The notes beneath the pieces are model-generated. The model ran no database searches, was not told the origin of the DNA, and was given only the letters and a program-made list of their open reading frames with translations. Below are positions 45,156 through 55,694 of a DNA stretch of 64,000 nt, piece by piece (within the stretch, counting starts at the first letter, position 1; each line of letters opens with the position of its first letter). The position numbers and the translations under genes were made by a program. The stretch is from contig JAVBSL010000004.1 of the NCBI GenBank assembly GCA_031556725.1, forward strand, positions 124,001 to 188,000, given 5' to 3'. This DNA comes from UBA935 sp031556725. Lineage in GTDB: Bacteria; Bacillota; Clostridia; Lachnospirales; Lachnospiraceae.

Positions 45156-48100
45156 ATGCTTTACGATAAGGGTGAAACAAAGAAGAGGGCAAAACAAAGA
45201 ACATGGGACAAAAGAAGACGTAAAATTGGAGAATTTATCACCGTAAGCAAACCGGTGATGAAGCGAATTTTCGTCTTATTTTTAATATTGGCGATTGCCC
45301 TGCCGCAACTGCAAGTAGTTCAGCAGGCGTATGCTGATGAAATCGAAGGGACGCCCGGAGGCGGTGAAGTAAGCGGCAACGGTGTTGAAGAAGGCAGCGG
45401 CGAAGAAGTGGGTGGTAGCGGTGAAGAAGGCAGCGGCGAAGAAGTGGGTGGCAGCGGTGAAGAAGGCGGTGGCGGTGAAGAAGGTGGCAACGGCGAAGAA
45501 GTCAGTATCGGTAGTGGCGAAGTAAGCGGCAACGGTGTCGAAGAAGGCGGCAGTGGTGAAGTAAGCGGCAACGGTATCGAAGAAGGCAACAGCCAGGAAA
45601 CAGAATATATATCTGTCTCTGGGCAAATTGTGTTTATGGGCAATGCGGAATCGGGGATTGATTCTGTGAAAATGGTACTGTATCAGAATGGGGAAAAAGT
45701 TGAGGATGCAGAAGCGCAGATACAGGATGGTGAATCGTATCAGGGCTTTTCGGCATGGGATTTTAGTTTTGACGATCTTCCGGAAACGGATGAAGATGGA
45801 GATGCTTACGAGTACTCTTTTACAGATGGAAATTATTCGAGTGGTGGACAAGATCTGTATTACATAAACGGCGGTTCGATTGCAGCAACCGGCGGCAGCC
45901 TGTGTTTTGATGCAGGCACCACACTGGTGTATGTAGGGCGAGGTGACATCACCGGGGAATATTTGATAGAAAAAAATGATGAGGATGAGGGTCCGCCGGA
46001 CGAGATGGTAATAATCAGTTATTCTACGGTTGGTGGTGAGGAGAACAGTTACAGCGATCTGGCGAGAGGAAGTGGTGTCAGCAGTGAAAATGGCCAGTGG
46101 TGGCTGTCGGATTGTCTGCAGTATAACCCCTTGTCCGGAGAAAAGATAGAGTATCGTGTGCAGGTTGATGGAAATGCAGACGATTATTTGGCGTATTATG
46201 AAAATGTATCTCCTTATGAAGGGGAATGGGAATATTTGTGTGAAGGGGGAAGACTGATCAATTGTTACTTTGGTGATAGTGGAATGCTGATGATGGGCAT
46301 ATTGGGTGCTTCAGGCGGACCACAACCAGGCGCTATGCAGGCAAGTACGGAGAAAGTCAACTACAAAGTGACTGTTAACTGGAATGATAATGATGAAGCG
46401 TTGTATGATGAAGAAACTAACCCAGATGGAAGAATTTCAGTGGAACTGGTTTTGCAATACAAAATGGATGGAATGACTGGTTTTGCAGATTTGACACCGG
46501 AGATATTAGAAAGTTGGTTTGTTGATTCAGCCGACTTTACGATAGATGCCGATAACAATATAGTTACCCCCACTCCGGATATGACAGCCTATAATAACTG
46601 GGTTTATACTTATAACTTGCCCAAGGCACTAATGGAAGTACCGGATATTGATGGAAATGGAAAAGAAACATACCAAGGGGAGCAGCAGGCAGTAAAAAAC
46701 ATTATTTATTCCTTTAGATTAAAAGATACTTCAAAAAGCAAATTGGAGCAAAATTATTTTGTTGATGAGCAGACAAATAATAATATAATAATTAATACCA
46801 AAAAAGCTAAAATGACTTTTACTAAAGCCTGGAAGGATAGCTCAAACGAGTATTTGACAAGACAGGATGTAGAGGTACTAAAAAGCAATCTGACCCTATA
46901 CCGGATGGTAAGTGGTGATGCGTCCGGAAAACCGGTTACAGAATCGTTTAGCATGGGGGTTACGGGAGAGACAGGGGACAATTGGACATTTACGATTAGT
47001 GAATTGTCGCTGTATGATCCCAGTGGCTTGCCCTATATTTATTATGTCCGGGAAACTGACAACAAAATGACTATTAACGCCAGTCAGACAACACTCACCG
47101 ATAAGACTAATGTTTTTTATGCTGCCACTTACAGCAATGTGGGTAACCATGCTGCCGACCAGGAGGCTTGTTATGATGGCGGTAAAATTATTAATACCCT
47201 GACCGATTATATTGACTATCAGGCAACAAAGGAATGGCGGGATGGTGTCACTGATGATGATAAGACACCCGAAGCAGAAGCGGTAAGGAATGCGCGGCCG
47301 AAGTATACTTTGATTTTGATGCGTTATCTGGGCAGTGATAGTAACGGTTATCAGCATGGAACACCGGTACAGGGAATGCGCTTTTCACCCAGCGAAGCTA
47401 TAACGACTTATCCGATCAGTTTTAAAACATTGAGTAAGTACACCAGTGATTTTCCAAAAGGTTTTCCCCGTTTTGATGAAGAGGGCCGGGAGTACACTTA
47501 TTATGTTCAGGAGGTATTGAACAACAAAGCCGGCGGAGCAACCTATGAAAAAAGGTTTTATGCTTCCGCAACCAGTAATGATTTCAGCACAGCCAATGCC
47601 CTTTATAATGGCGGAGTACTAAGAAACGTAAGGGTCGGCACTATGGATATTCCGGTTACCAAATCCTGGAAAGCGGTGGCCATGCAGGACATGAAAGCGT
47701 CTGTGGATCTTCAGTTAAACCGTAAGGATTCAGCAGGTAAGTGGGAGGTGGCAGCGACTTACAAACTTGGTGGATTTCGTGCTGAAGTCATGGAGCAGAC
47801 CCATACCTTTAAAAACCTGGCCAAGTATGATGGTAATGGTGAAGCCTATACATATAGTGTCAGCGAACTGGGGATTACGGTAAATGAAAAGACTCCGATA
47901 AAATATGAGGATATAACCCTGTCGAACGGAGACAAGGCCAGAAAGTGTGAGGTTGATGGCCATTACTTTGTGATGGAAGAAACTACGGATGATGATGGAA
48001 ATATTCTGTTGATTAACCGGCTGGTCGGTACAACAGATGTCAAGGTAAAGAAAGTTTGGAACGGACTGAAAACCGGCGACAGCAGTCCGCCGGCAATTAC

Positions 48101-51100
48101 GTTCCAATTGTATAAAGATAACAAAAAAGAAGGCAGCACAACCAGTATAGATGTAGGTGTATCAGTATATCCGTCACCCAACCCTAAAACGGTTAACGAA
48201 ACTGATGTCTGGACCAGCACATGGGTGGTTTTTGAGGATATGCCGCGTTATGACGCTGACGGTAAGGAAATCGAATATAACGTTAAAGAAGTAGCGGTGC
48301 CTGGATATAGTACGGTAATTACTTCCAGTAAATATGAAGAGACAGCCCCCCTAAAAGGGATTGTTGAGACAACGATTTCCAACACCCCGGTGGGTGAAGG
48401 AAAGTGGATAATGATTACAAAAAAATGGCAGGATGACGGTGATGAAAATTGTCGTGGACCGGTGACGGTAGCCTTGTATCATAGGACTGATGTCGATGAG
48501 CCATGGGAAGAGGATGCCGTTTCCACTGTCGTGTTGAATAAGGAGAATAACTGGCAGAATTGGATCAGGCTTTCTGCTGATGATGGATTCGGAAGGTACG
48601 ACGAGGATTATGCCCATTATTATGTTAAGGAAGACAGCGTTGCAAGAGACAGCGTTTCATATGATGTTGAGTATGATGCCTCAGTCCCATATCCGGACCT
48701 TGCTTCAGCAATAGGAGAAGATAATGCGGTTCAGGTGGGAACCCTGGAGACAGACGCCCATTTTTACAATGTGGCGGCTTATATTACGAAACCCACTAGA
48801 AAAGATAAAAATAATGTTGATTACATAGCAGTAGATTACACTTTTGTCAATACACGTTACGGAACTGTAAATATGGATTTGGAGAAGGGGTGGATTGACG
48901 ATAAATATCAGAAAGATAAGGTTAATCAGACTGTAACCCTGAAGGTTGAGAGAACAGACACGAAGACCAAAGTGACGGACACGGTTGCCACAGTAACTTT
49001 AAACGGGGAAACGGCACCTTATGCGGTACCTTCAGGTCTGATCAGCGGGGTGACTCTTGATACCAGCAAGACGGAAGCATTTAAGACGCGCCTGACCGGG
49101 TTTCCCAAGTACAATAAAAAGGGTGAACTATACCTGTATGCTGTCAAGGAGACCAATGTAAAAGAAGGCGATGGAACCGGCCTGAACTCCCACGATGTTA
49201 TCGATAATAGTTATCGCCTGGTGGATGGACAAAGATATTCGGTCAGTGTAGGTGTGGAAGCGGCATGGGGAGAGCACGAAGATAAGCCCCCCAGTCCGGA
49301 TGAGATGCATTATGCGGTTACCAACTCAAGAAGTGAAACAGTTCCCTTTATCATATATAAAGTATGGAAGGATATTACCCGAACGAAAAATGTGTCAGCG
49401 GAAGAAATCTTGATGGAAACAAAAATCCGTCCGGATATTTATCTGACGCTGTGGAGTCAGGTAGAGGGAGAAACGGCAGAGAAACGGGTCGGTAACAGAT
49501 ATGTGGAGCGAGTATGGGATACTACCCAAAGTGATTATTACTGGATCTGTGATTTCGGTTCACTGCCTCGCTACACGGCGGACGGAAAGGAGATACTTTA
49601 TTGGGTAGTGGAAGATGATCCGCCCTCTGACAGTGAGTATATTGCACCGCAGTATTATAGCCAAAAACCGGTCCAGGCATATAGGGATGATCCACAGTTG
49701 TCGTCAATCCTGAATACAGAAGCGGAAGTGACCAAAATATATAATGTGTCCGAAGCAAACCGCAAAACCATTGGTGGGACGTATAAAGGAGCGTCCAACG
49801 GGGAGACGATTGTCAACCAAAGAAAGGCGGATCGTTACCTGAAAGGATTTAAGATATGGCGCAACATTCCTACGAATATGGCTCCCAGCTATTATCCGGA
49901 TATTACAGTGGACTTAAAGATTTATCAATACGATAATGCAACGTATGCTTATGTAGATGCCGGCTATGATGCGGTAATATTGAAGGAAGGACAAAAGGAA
50001 TTTTTCTTTGGTGCAAAGGATACGCAACTGCCCAAATATGATGAATATGGAACGATTATAAAATATAGGGCGGAAGAGACCAGTACCACTCCGCCCAAAG
50101 GTTATAAAACTCCGGTATACGATGAATATAATCTGCAGATTATTAACGCCTATAAGTCCCAGAGTGAGTTAGGCGCAGATGAAATGGTGCAGATAGACAT
50201 TACCAAGACCTGGAAAAATATTCCAGCAGGATTAACAGGAGATAAGATACCTAAGACGACAATCCAACTTTGGCGCTATCTGACAGATGAAAAAGGTGCT
50301 GAGATTACGGACTCGGCAGAAGATACAAAATTGTCAGCAGAATTCACCTGGACAGCTAACGAAACAAAAAGTGCTGCGGCCAGTTTTGAAAAGTTACCTC
50401 GTTATGGCTACAATGGTAATGAATTCAAGTATTTTGTCAAAGAATTGCTGAATGGTTATGACATTGAAGTCATAAAGACTCCGGATACGGTTAAGAACGC
50501 TAAGGACGAAGACGTGGAAAGGATTACCTTTGATGTCACCAATGACTATAATGGCGCAACAGATGGAACGGCCTTCATTAAACTGGGTGGAACAAAGGTC
50601 TGGACCGGAGACAGCAGTGATGGATTTGGTTTTCGGCCTTCGGAGGTTAAGCTAAAAGTCTATCGTTCCATTACCGGAATTGCAGATTCCACAGAGGAAA
50701 TTACCAGTAAGGTGGATGTTGTATGGGCGAATACGGATAGTGACAATTGGAGTTATTCGGTGTATTGCAAGGGAGGCGACTATCTGTATGGTGTCGCAAA
50801 AACAGAGGCAAATGACGGTGCTACCCTATGCCGCTATGCCCCCAATGGCAGTGCTTATATCTATTATGTGGAAGAGCTGAAGACTACAGGACTTGGATTT
50901 TATACCCCTTCCCCGGTAACCGGAAGTAAAGTGACTGATATTGGGGATTCCGGCAGCCTTACTTTGAAGGGAATTGCCGATACCGCCACCGGAAATATAA
51001 CCGCCAGCTTCAGAAACACCATGGTTTCAACGGATTATAAAGTAACCAAGGAATGGTGGAAAAAGGAGGGCAGTAAGCAAGCAGTAGAGATGGAAGCGGC

Positions 51101-54100
51101 GGATATGGATATCATGCTGCCAGCCAGCATCACTTTAAAGATCCAATATAAGCCGGCACCGAATGCTGCCTGGACAGATTTTACTGTAGCAGATAAGACA
51201 TTGCTCAAAGCGGACATTAAGAAATTACTGCTGGGCAGTACCGATGAACATATTACCAAAGCGATTACCTTTACCAACCTGCCTAAATACGGTACTTATG
51301 AAGATGCGACTGACAGTGGTAAGGAAAAGGAATATGAAATTCCATACCGTGCAATTGAAACCCATATCGGTACTACTGCGATAACAGGAAATGCGGACGG
51401 CTACACCTATGCCGCCAATGCCGATTATACGGCGCTCAAGAATACGGTGGAAACCATTCCTCTGACCATTCGGAAGGAATGGATCGATAGTGACAATCAG
51501 GATGGGGTACGTCCTACTTCCATCACCTTTACCGTGGAAAGAGATGGTGATGACAAACAAACCATTACTGTTCCGATTAGTCCCTCAACGCCGGGAGCCG
51601 ATGGGGAATGGAAAACGGGGGTAACGATTTCAGTGCCAAAGATAACCAGGACGGAAGGAAACGTAGCAGCAGTTTATCGGGTTACTGAAAACTTAACGGA
51701 TCCGGAAAAAGGCGAATATACTTTAGAAGGTGCGGCTAAGGATTCCTATACCCAAAGCACCTTTACAGTGGGAACCGGGAACGAACAAATTTTCACATTA
51801 ATCAATCGGCATGGGGATAAGAAGATTGATATTCAAGTGACAAAAGCCTGGAGTGATGCCTCCATCGGAGAGACAATTGGTTTGGGAACCGGTAACGCCA
51901 ATCAGGATGCAATCCGTTCAGGTTCTGTGCAGGTATATTTAATGCGCCGTGATACAAAGAACGATCCCTGGCAATATCTAAAGGCTAATGGTGACTATAG
52001 TATTTTAAAGGCTGATGCAGAACTGATTACCTTATCAGCGGCAGCAAATAACTGGATCCACACGTGGCAGGATCTGCAGGCCAGATGGAATAGCACTAAC
52101 GGTGCCAGCGGTGCACAGAAATATTATGAGTATCAGGTTGGTGAGGAGCCAATCAAAGGCTATACCGCCAGTCCGACGCCGGCCATCATAACGGAGAACG
52201 AAACGGATAATGCAAATCTTGGGAAGATTACGTTAACTAATGTCCTGAAAAAGACTTCTCTGGATGTGGAAAAAGTATGGGACACCGGAAGCAGTGGGGC
52301 CAATCCCTTTGCCGGTGAATTACCGATCAAGGTGAAGCTGCAATATCGCCTGGGTGCAACAGGAACATGGACGGATGCTGCCGGTACGAAAGCCGTACAA
52401 GAACTGAAAGACGGAAAAAAGACCTATACATATAGTGGTTTACCGATTGAAAATAATGTTGGAACAGCCTATTTCTACCGTGTTGTGGAAAGTGAAATAA
52501 ATGGGGTGGCTACCGGAAGCGGTGTATACCCTGGAAGTTACGAAAATACGGTACAATGGGCAGCAGCGGGAGAGACAAAGGATATCATTACCAATACCCT
52601 TAAAACGCGAAACAGCATTACCGTAACCAAGATTTGGGATGATGCGGGCGATCAGGATGGTAAACGTCCTGGTGATAAAAAGGTAAAAGTGACGCTCACG
52701 AAGGATGCAGGTGTTACAGGTGAAACCATTTCCCAAACGGTGGATTTAACCGAAAACGCCGGGGTTTGGAGCAGCTATACATGGAATAATCTGCCGAAGT
52801 ACCGCAATGACGGAACAACGCTTTGTGTTTATACCCTTGCGGAAACAGTACCCTCTGGATATACAGTCACCTATAGCATAGACAACGGGACAACCTATAG
52901 CCCATCGATAGCAACCGGCAGCAGTCCCATACCGGATCAGGCAGGTGCAAAAGTAATAGTGAAAAATTCTTATACCCCAAAGGTCATGGCAGTCACAGCT
53001 ACCAAGATATGGGATGACGACAATAATGCCTATAACACCCGCCCGGCGACCGTGAAGTTATTACTAAAGAGTACCTTAAACAGTGATGGAAAAACAGGTG
53101 CGGCAGCAGTTCAATTGCCCGCCGGTCAGAACCCGGCGGAAATATCGAAATCTTCATCACCGACGGCATGGAAACATACATGGAGCAATCTGCCTGTATA
53201 CAAAAGCGCTGGTCAGAAGATATATTATTCGGTAGTTGAGGTGGATGCTGCCGGCAATGAGGTGGCGCTGCCCTCCTATCTGTCGCCGGTTTATACCAAG
53301 AATTCCAGCAGTACTGGCGATGATATTGAAGTAACTGTAACCAATAAGTTGGATACGGTGAACTTGGATATTGAAAAGAAATGGGATGATTATCGCAACA
53401 TTTATAATTCCCGGCCTGCCAATGTTACATTTACTGTCCAACGAAAAGTAGGTACAGGCGCCTGGACCAATGTGACAAGTGGAACCGGAACCATAACGAG
53501 AACGCTAGTTAGTGATTGTCAAACAGATGGTACGGCAGTAGTAACACAAAAAGTTAAAAACATATCCACGGATGCGGATACCGTTCCAACGGTTGCAGGA
53601 TTACCCAAATATGATACAAGTGGCAAGGAATACCAATACCAAGCCGTAGAAACGGCAATTCCGGCAGGTGCTCACGAATATGAAATGTCACCGGCACCAG
53701 TAACAACCAAAGGGGATAATGGTGTATACAAAACAGTAGTAACCAATAAATTGAAAGTAGAAACCATCGATCTTTCCGGTACCAAGACCTGGACAGATGA
53801 AGCGAACAAATATGGAACCCGTCCACAGCAGGGTTTGACACTAAATGTTTACTACAAGGATTCAACACATAATACCTGGACATTGGATGGCAATTCCTAT
53901 CCGGTGAACTGGAACCTGAATACCACTACCGGAACCTGGACTTATACCATTAAGAACCTGTTGAAATATTCCCCCGGGGATGCGGTTGCAAGAACCTACA
54001 GCGTGGTAGAGACAGTCCCCTCCGGTTATACCAGGACCGAGCCGGAAACGGATGAATACCGAACCGGAACGGTAGCAAACGGCGGTAACATCATAAGTGT

Positions 54101-55694
54101 TAACTTTACCAATAAATTAAATACCGGTACCCTTATCATGAAGAAAGATAAAGACCGGGGAGGTACCGACGAACTTCATACCTTTACGGTAAAATGGTCA
54201 AATGCAGCCATCACGGCCGGCAATCAGGGAACGCTTTATACAGGCGGATACAAGGTTTACGGCATGAATGACGATATCGGCACAGCGATACCCATAAAGA
54301 CCGGTACTACCACCACAAACGGTGAGATATCGATTACCGCAAAACAGAAGTTTGTGGTAACAGAACTTCCCATCGGGTATTACTACCAGGTGGCGGAAAA
54401 ATCAAGCAATGAATACGAGATGTCCGATTCTGAGAATTTGACCGGACAAATAGCGGCAACTCCGGTTATTGCATCAGCCTTTAACAAAGCGACCACCAAA
54501 CTGAAGATTGAAAATGAAACCGAAAATCCCGGCACCGGCCATGAAAACGAGACCAATGCCGGTGGTAATGTAAAGGTTATCGTCGGTGGCGATGAGAACC
54601 CTGATCATCCCAGTGAAGATGATTATAAGGAAAATCAGGTGGCAGTAGTATGGCAGCCGGAGCAGTACTGGACTTACGGAAGTGCATTGTCGATTTTATA
54701 TACCGATTTTAACAACAACAGCGGTGTCATTAAGATCATGAACTATCTGGATCGAGACCCGATAAACGGTATTAATTCAGTGAGAAGCTTATCCGCATGT
54801 AACATAATGATTAATGGAGCCGCCAGCGATCTGACCGGTTTACAGATGATTTACCCGCATATTGCCGATCAGGCGCTTAGCCTGACTTCTACCGGAGCGG
54901 TAAGGATGGCTTTGGCCAATAACTTAACCGGCATGCAGCGGCAGACAGCGGTACAGGTGGATTTTGCGCCCACCCTGGCGGTGCGGAATATTACTCCGGC
55001 GGATGGTGCGCTGCCAAGCCGGCACGGAACGGTGCAGGTGGAAAACGGTTCTCCTGATGAAGCCTCAGACGGCCTTCCAAGTGATAACGGCCTTCCTTAC
55101 GCCGGTGAAACGACAGTGTATGGTACAGCGGCAGCAGGCTATAAGGTAGATACCAATAAGATGTTGTTGCGTAATATGAATGACTTGAATGGAACCGCTG
55201 CGCAGATCAGCGTAGGCAGTGATGGTAAATTTGCCACCACTTTATCTACCCAAATAGCAGGCGTGGCTACCGATGTGCCCATTAGCGGTGAGGTCTTCTA
55301 CACCTATGATGCTTCCGGGAAGTATGTAGCGGAAGTGAAAATTATGCTGAATAATCTATTGATACCTTTGCAGGTTGATCTCTTGTTTGTAACGGAGAGC
55401 ACTAATATATCCGGAAACGGTGATGACCCCAAAGACGACAGCGGCGGTAGCGGTGAAAACAATAATTCTTCCAATGAAACCGAAACTACCGATAGTCAGC
55501 AGGTAAAACCAAAGCCGGTTAATCCGGCAGACGGAACAGAAGAAGCGCAGGCAGTACAACCCCTGTCGGCAGTGCCGAGAACCGGTGATGATACACCCAT
55601 TGCCTTAATCGTAGCGATAGGGGCCGGTGCCGGAATCGGAGCATTTTTAACCAGAAAAAGAAAAAGGAATAAGACAAATGAAGGAAATCACTAG
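45156..55694 (+). CDS. giant Cna-B repeat surface protein with sortase anchor
   Basis: A 3512-residue cell-wall protein. The N-terminus has a long basic region and a hydrophobic signal segment (about 35-60, ending at the Ala residues of QQAYADE). A Gly/Glu/Ser repeat follows (67-150), then two N-terminal domains, then about 19 Cna-B-type repeats, each opening with a Lys/Trp motif such as VTKIWDDAG, VTKEWWKKE or ITKTWKNIP and closing with a Tyr-rich strand. Such domains form stiff beta-sandwich stalks. The last module lacks the Trp. A C-terminal domain leads to a Ser/Glu/Thr-rich linker and the anchor VPRTGDD, a membrane helix and a basic tail (RKRKRN). The gene overlaps the sortase start. Probable adhesin; ligand unknown. 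Confidence 0.93.
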   Translation: MLYDKGETKKRAKQRTWDKRRRKIGEFITVSKPVMKRIFVLFLILAIALPQLQVVQQAYADEIEGTPGGGEVSGNGVEEGSGEEVGGSGEEGSGEEVGGSGEEGGGGEEGGNGEEVSIGSGEVSGNGVEEGGSGEVSGNGIEEGNSQETEYISVSGQIVFMGNAESGIDSVKMVLYQNGEKVEDAEAQIQDGESYQGFSAWDFSFDDLPETDEDGDAYEYSFTDGNYSSGGQDLYYINGGSIAATGGSLCFDAGTTLVYVGRGDITGEYLIEKNDEDEGPPDEMVIISYSTVGGEENSYSDLARGSGVSSENGQWWLSDCLQYNPLSGEKIEYRVQVDGNADDYLAYYENVSPYEGEWEYLCEGGRLINCYFGDSGMLMMGILGASGGPQPGAMQASTEKVNYKVTVNWNDNDEALYDEETNPDGRISVELVLQYKMDGMTGFADLTPEILESWFVDSADFTIDADNNIVTPTPDMTAYNNWVYTYNLPKALMEVPDIDGNGKETYQGEQQAVKNIIYSFRLKDTSKSKLEQNYFVDEQTNNNIIINTKKAKMTFTKAWKDSSNEYLTRQDVEVLKSNLTLYRMVSGDASGKPVTESFSMGVTGETGDNWTFTISELSLYDPSGLPYIYYVRETDNKMTINASQTTLTDKTNVFYAATYSNVGNHAADQEACYDGGKIINTLTDYIDYQATKEWRDGVTDDDKTPEAEAVRNARPKYTLILMRYLGSDSNGYQHGTPVQGMRFSPSEAITTYPISFKTLSKYTSDFPKGFPRFDEEGREYTYYVQEVLNNKAGGATYEKRFYASATSNDFSTANALYNGGVLRNVRVGTMDIPVTKSWKAVAMQDMKASVDLQLNRKDSAGKWEVAATYKLGGFRAEVMEQTHTFKNLAKYDGNGEAYTYSVSELGITVNEKTPIKYEDITLSNGDKARKCEVDGHYFVMEETTDDDGNILLINRLVGTTDVKVKKVWNGLKTGDSSPPAITFQLYKDNKKEGSTTSIDVGVSVYPSPNPKTVNETDVWTSTWVVFEDMPRYDADGKEIEYNVKEVAVPGYSTVITSSKYEETAPLKGIVETTISNTPVGEGKWIMITKKWQDDGDENCRGPVTVALYHRTDVDEPWEEDAVSTVVLNKENNWQNWIRLSADDGFGRYDEDYAHYYVKEDSVARDSVSYDVEYDASVPYPDLASAIGEDNAVQVGTLETDAHFYNVAAYITKPTRKDKNNVDYIAVDYTFVNTRYGTVNMDLEKGWIDDKYQKDKVNQTVTLKVERTDTKTKVTDTVATVTLNGETAPYAVPSGLISGVTLDTSKTEAFKTRLTGFPKYNKKGELYLYAVKETNVKEGDGTGLNSHDVIDNSYRLVDGQRYSVSVGVEAAWGEHEDKPPSPDEMHYAVTNSRSETVPFIIYKVWKDITRTKNVSAEEILMETKIRPDIYLTLWSQVEGETAEKRVGNRYVERVWDTTQSDYYWICDFGSLPRYTADGKEILYWVVEDDPPSDSEYIAPQYYSQKPVQAYRDDPQLSSILNTEAEVTKIYNVSEANRKTIGGTYKGASNGETIVNQRKADRYLKGFKIWRNIPTNMAPSYYPDITVDLKIYQYDNATYAYVDAGYDAVILKEGQKEFFFGAKDTQLPKYDEYGTIIKYRAEETSTTPPKGYKTPVYDEYNLQIINAYKSQSELGADEMVQIDITKTWKNIPAGLTGDKIPKTTIQLWRYLTDEKGAEITDSAEDTKLSAEFTWTANETKSAAASFEKLPRYGYNGNEFKYFVKELLNGYDIEVIKTPDTVKNAKDEDVERITFDVTNDYNGATDGTAFIKLGGTKVWTGDSSDGFGFRPSEVKLKVYRSITGIADSTEEITSKVDVVWANTDSDNWSYSVYCKGGDYLYGVAKTEANDGATLCRYAPNGSAYIYYVEELKTTGLGFYTPSPVTGSKVTDIGDSGSLTLKGIADTATGNITASFRNTMVSTDYKVTKEWWKKEGSKQAVEMEAADMDIMLPASITLKIQYKPAPNAAWTDFTVADKTLLKADIKKLLLGSTDEHITKAITFTNLPKYGTYEDATDSGKEKEYEIPYRAIETHIGTTAITGNADGYTYAANADYTALKNTVETIPLTIRKEWIDSDNQDGVRPTSITFTVERDGDDKQTITVPISPSTPGADGEWKTGVTISVPKITRTEGNVAAVYRVTENLTDPEKGEYTLEGAAKDSYTQSTFTVGTGNEQIFTLINRHGDKKIDIQVTKAWSDASIGETIGLGTGNANQDAIRSGSVQVYLMRRDTKNDPWQYLKANGDYSILKADAELITLSAAANNWIHTWQDLQARWNSTNGASGAQKYYEYQVGEEPIKGYTASPTPAIITENETDNANLGKITLTNVLKKTSLDVEKVWDTGSSGANPFAGELPIKVKLQYRLGATGTWTDAAGTKAVQELKDGKKTYTYSGLPIENNVGTAYFYRVVESEINGVATGSGVYPGSYENTVQWAAAGETKDIITNTLKTRNSITVTKIWDDAGDQDGKRPGDKKVKVTLTKDAGVTGETISQTVDLTENAGVWSSYTWNNLPKYRNDGTTLCVYTLAETVPSGYTVTYSIDNGTTYSPSIATGSSPIPDQAGAKVIVKNSYTPKVMAVTATKIWDDDNNAYNTRPATVKLLLKSTLNSDGKTGAAAVQLPAGQNPAEISKSSSPTAWKHTWSNLPVYKSAGQKIYYSVVEVDAAGNEVALPSYLSPVYTKNSSSTGDDIEVTVTNKLDTVNLDIEKKWDDYRNIYNSRPANVTFTVQRKVGTGAWTNVTSGTGTITRTLVSDCQTDGTAVVTQKVKNISTDADTVPTVAGLPKYDTSGKEYQYQAVETAIPAGAHEYEMSPAPVTTKGDNGVYKTVVTNKLKVETIDLSGTKTWTDEANKYGTRPQQGLTLNVYYKDSTHNTWTLDGNSYPVNWNLNTTTGTWTYTIKNLLKYSPGDAVARTYSVVETVPSGYTRTEPETDEYRTGTVANGGNIISVNFTNKLNTGTLIMKKDKDRGGTDELHTFTVKWSNAAITAGNQGTLYTGGYKVYGMNDDIGTAIPIKTGTTTTNGEISITAKQKFVVTELPIGYYYQVAEKSSNEYEMSDSENLTGQIAATPVIASAFNKATTKLKIENETENPGTGHENETNAGGNVKVIVGGDENPDHPSEDDYKENQVAVVWQPEQYWTYGSALSILYTDFNNNSGVIKIMNYLDRDPINGINSVRSLSACNIMINGAASDLTGLQMIYPHIADQALSLTSTGAVRMALANNLTGMQRQTAVQVDFAPTLAVRNITPADGALPSRHGTVQVENGSPDEASDGLPSDNGLPYAGETTVYGTAAAGYKVDTNKMLLRNMNDLNGTAAQISVGSDGKFATTLSTQIAGVATDVPISGEVFYTYDASGKYVAEVKIMLNNLLIPLQVDLLFVTESTNISGNGDDPKDDSGGSGENNNSSNETETTDSQQVKPKPVNPADGTEEAQAVQPLSAVPRTGDDTPIALIVAIGAGAGIGAFLTRKRKRNKTNEGNH
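45355..45596 (+). repeat. GGCAGCGGCGAAGAA-type imperfect tandem repeats
   Basis: About 240 bases made of short in-frame units encoding GSGEEV, GGSGEEG, GEVSGNG and variants. The unit pattern repeats irregularly and encodes a flexible Gly/Glu/Ser linker just after the signal peptide. Such tracts change length by slippage or recombination. Confidence 0.85.

Noticed and set aside
45355..45596. Repeated short units that might suggest a CRISPR array
   Set aside because: Units are contiguous, imperfect, multiples of three and in frame with a protein; there are no spacers or cas genes.
45282..45851. Long antisense frame opposite the start of the giant adhesin, rich in Phe/Ala/Thr
   Set aside because: It mirrors the Gly/Glu repeat codons of the real gene, has no ribosome binding site and would overlap a clear signal peptide and repeat region.
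53554..53883. Antisense frame in the Cna-B region
   Set aside because: A shadow of repeat codons; several similar ones occur along the gene at the same phase.
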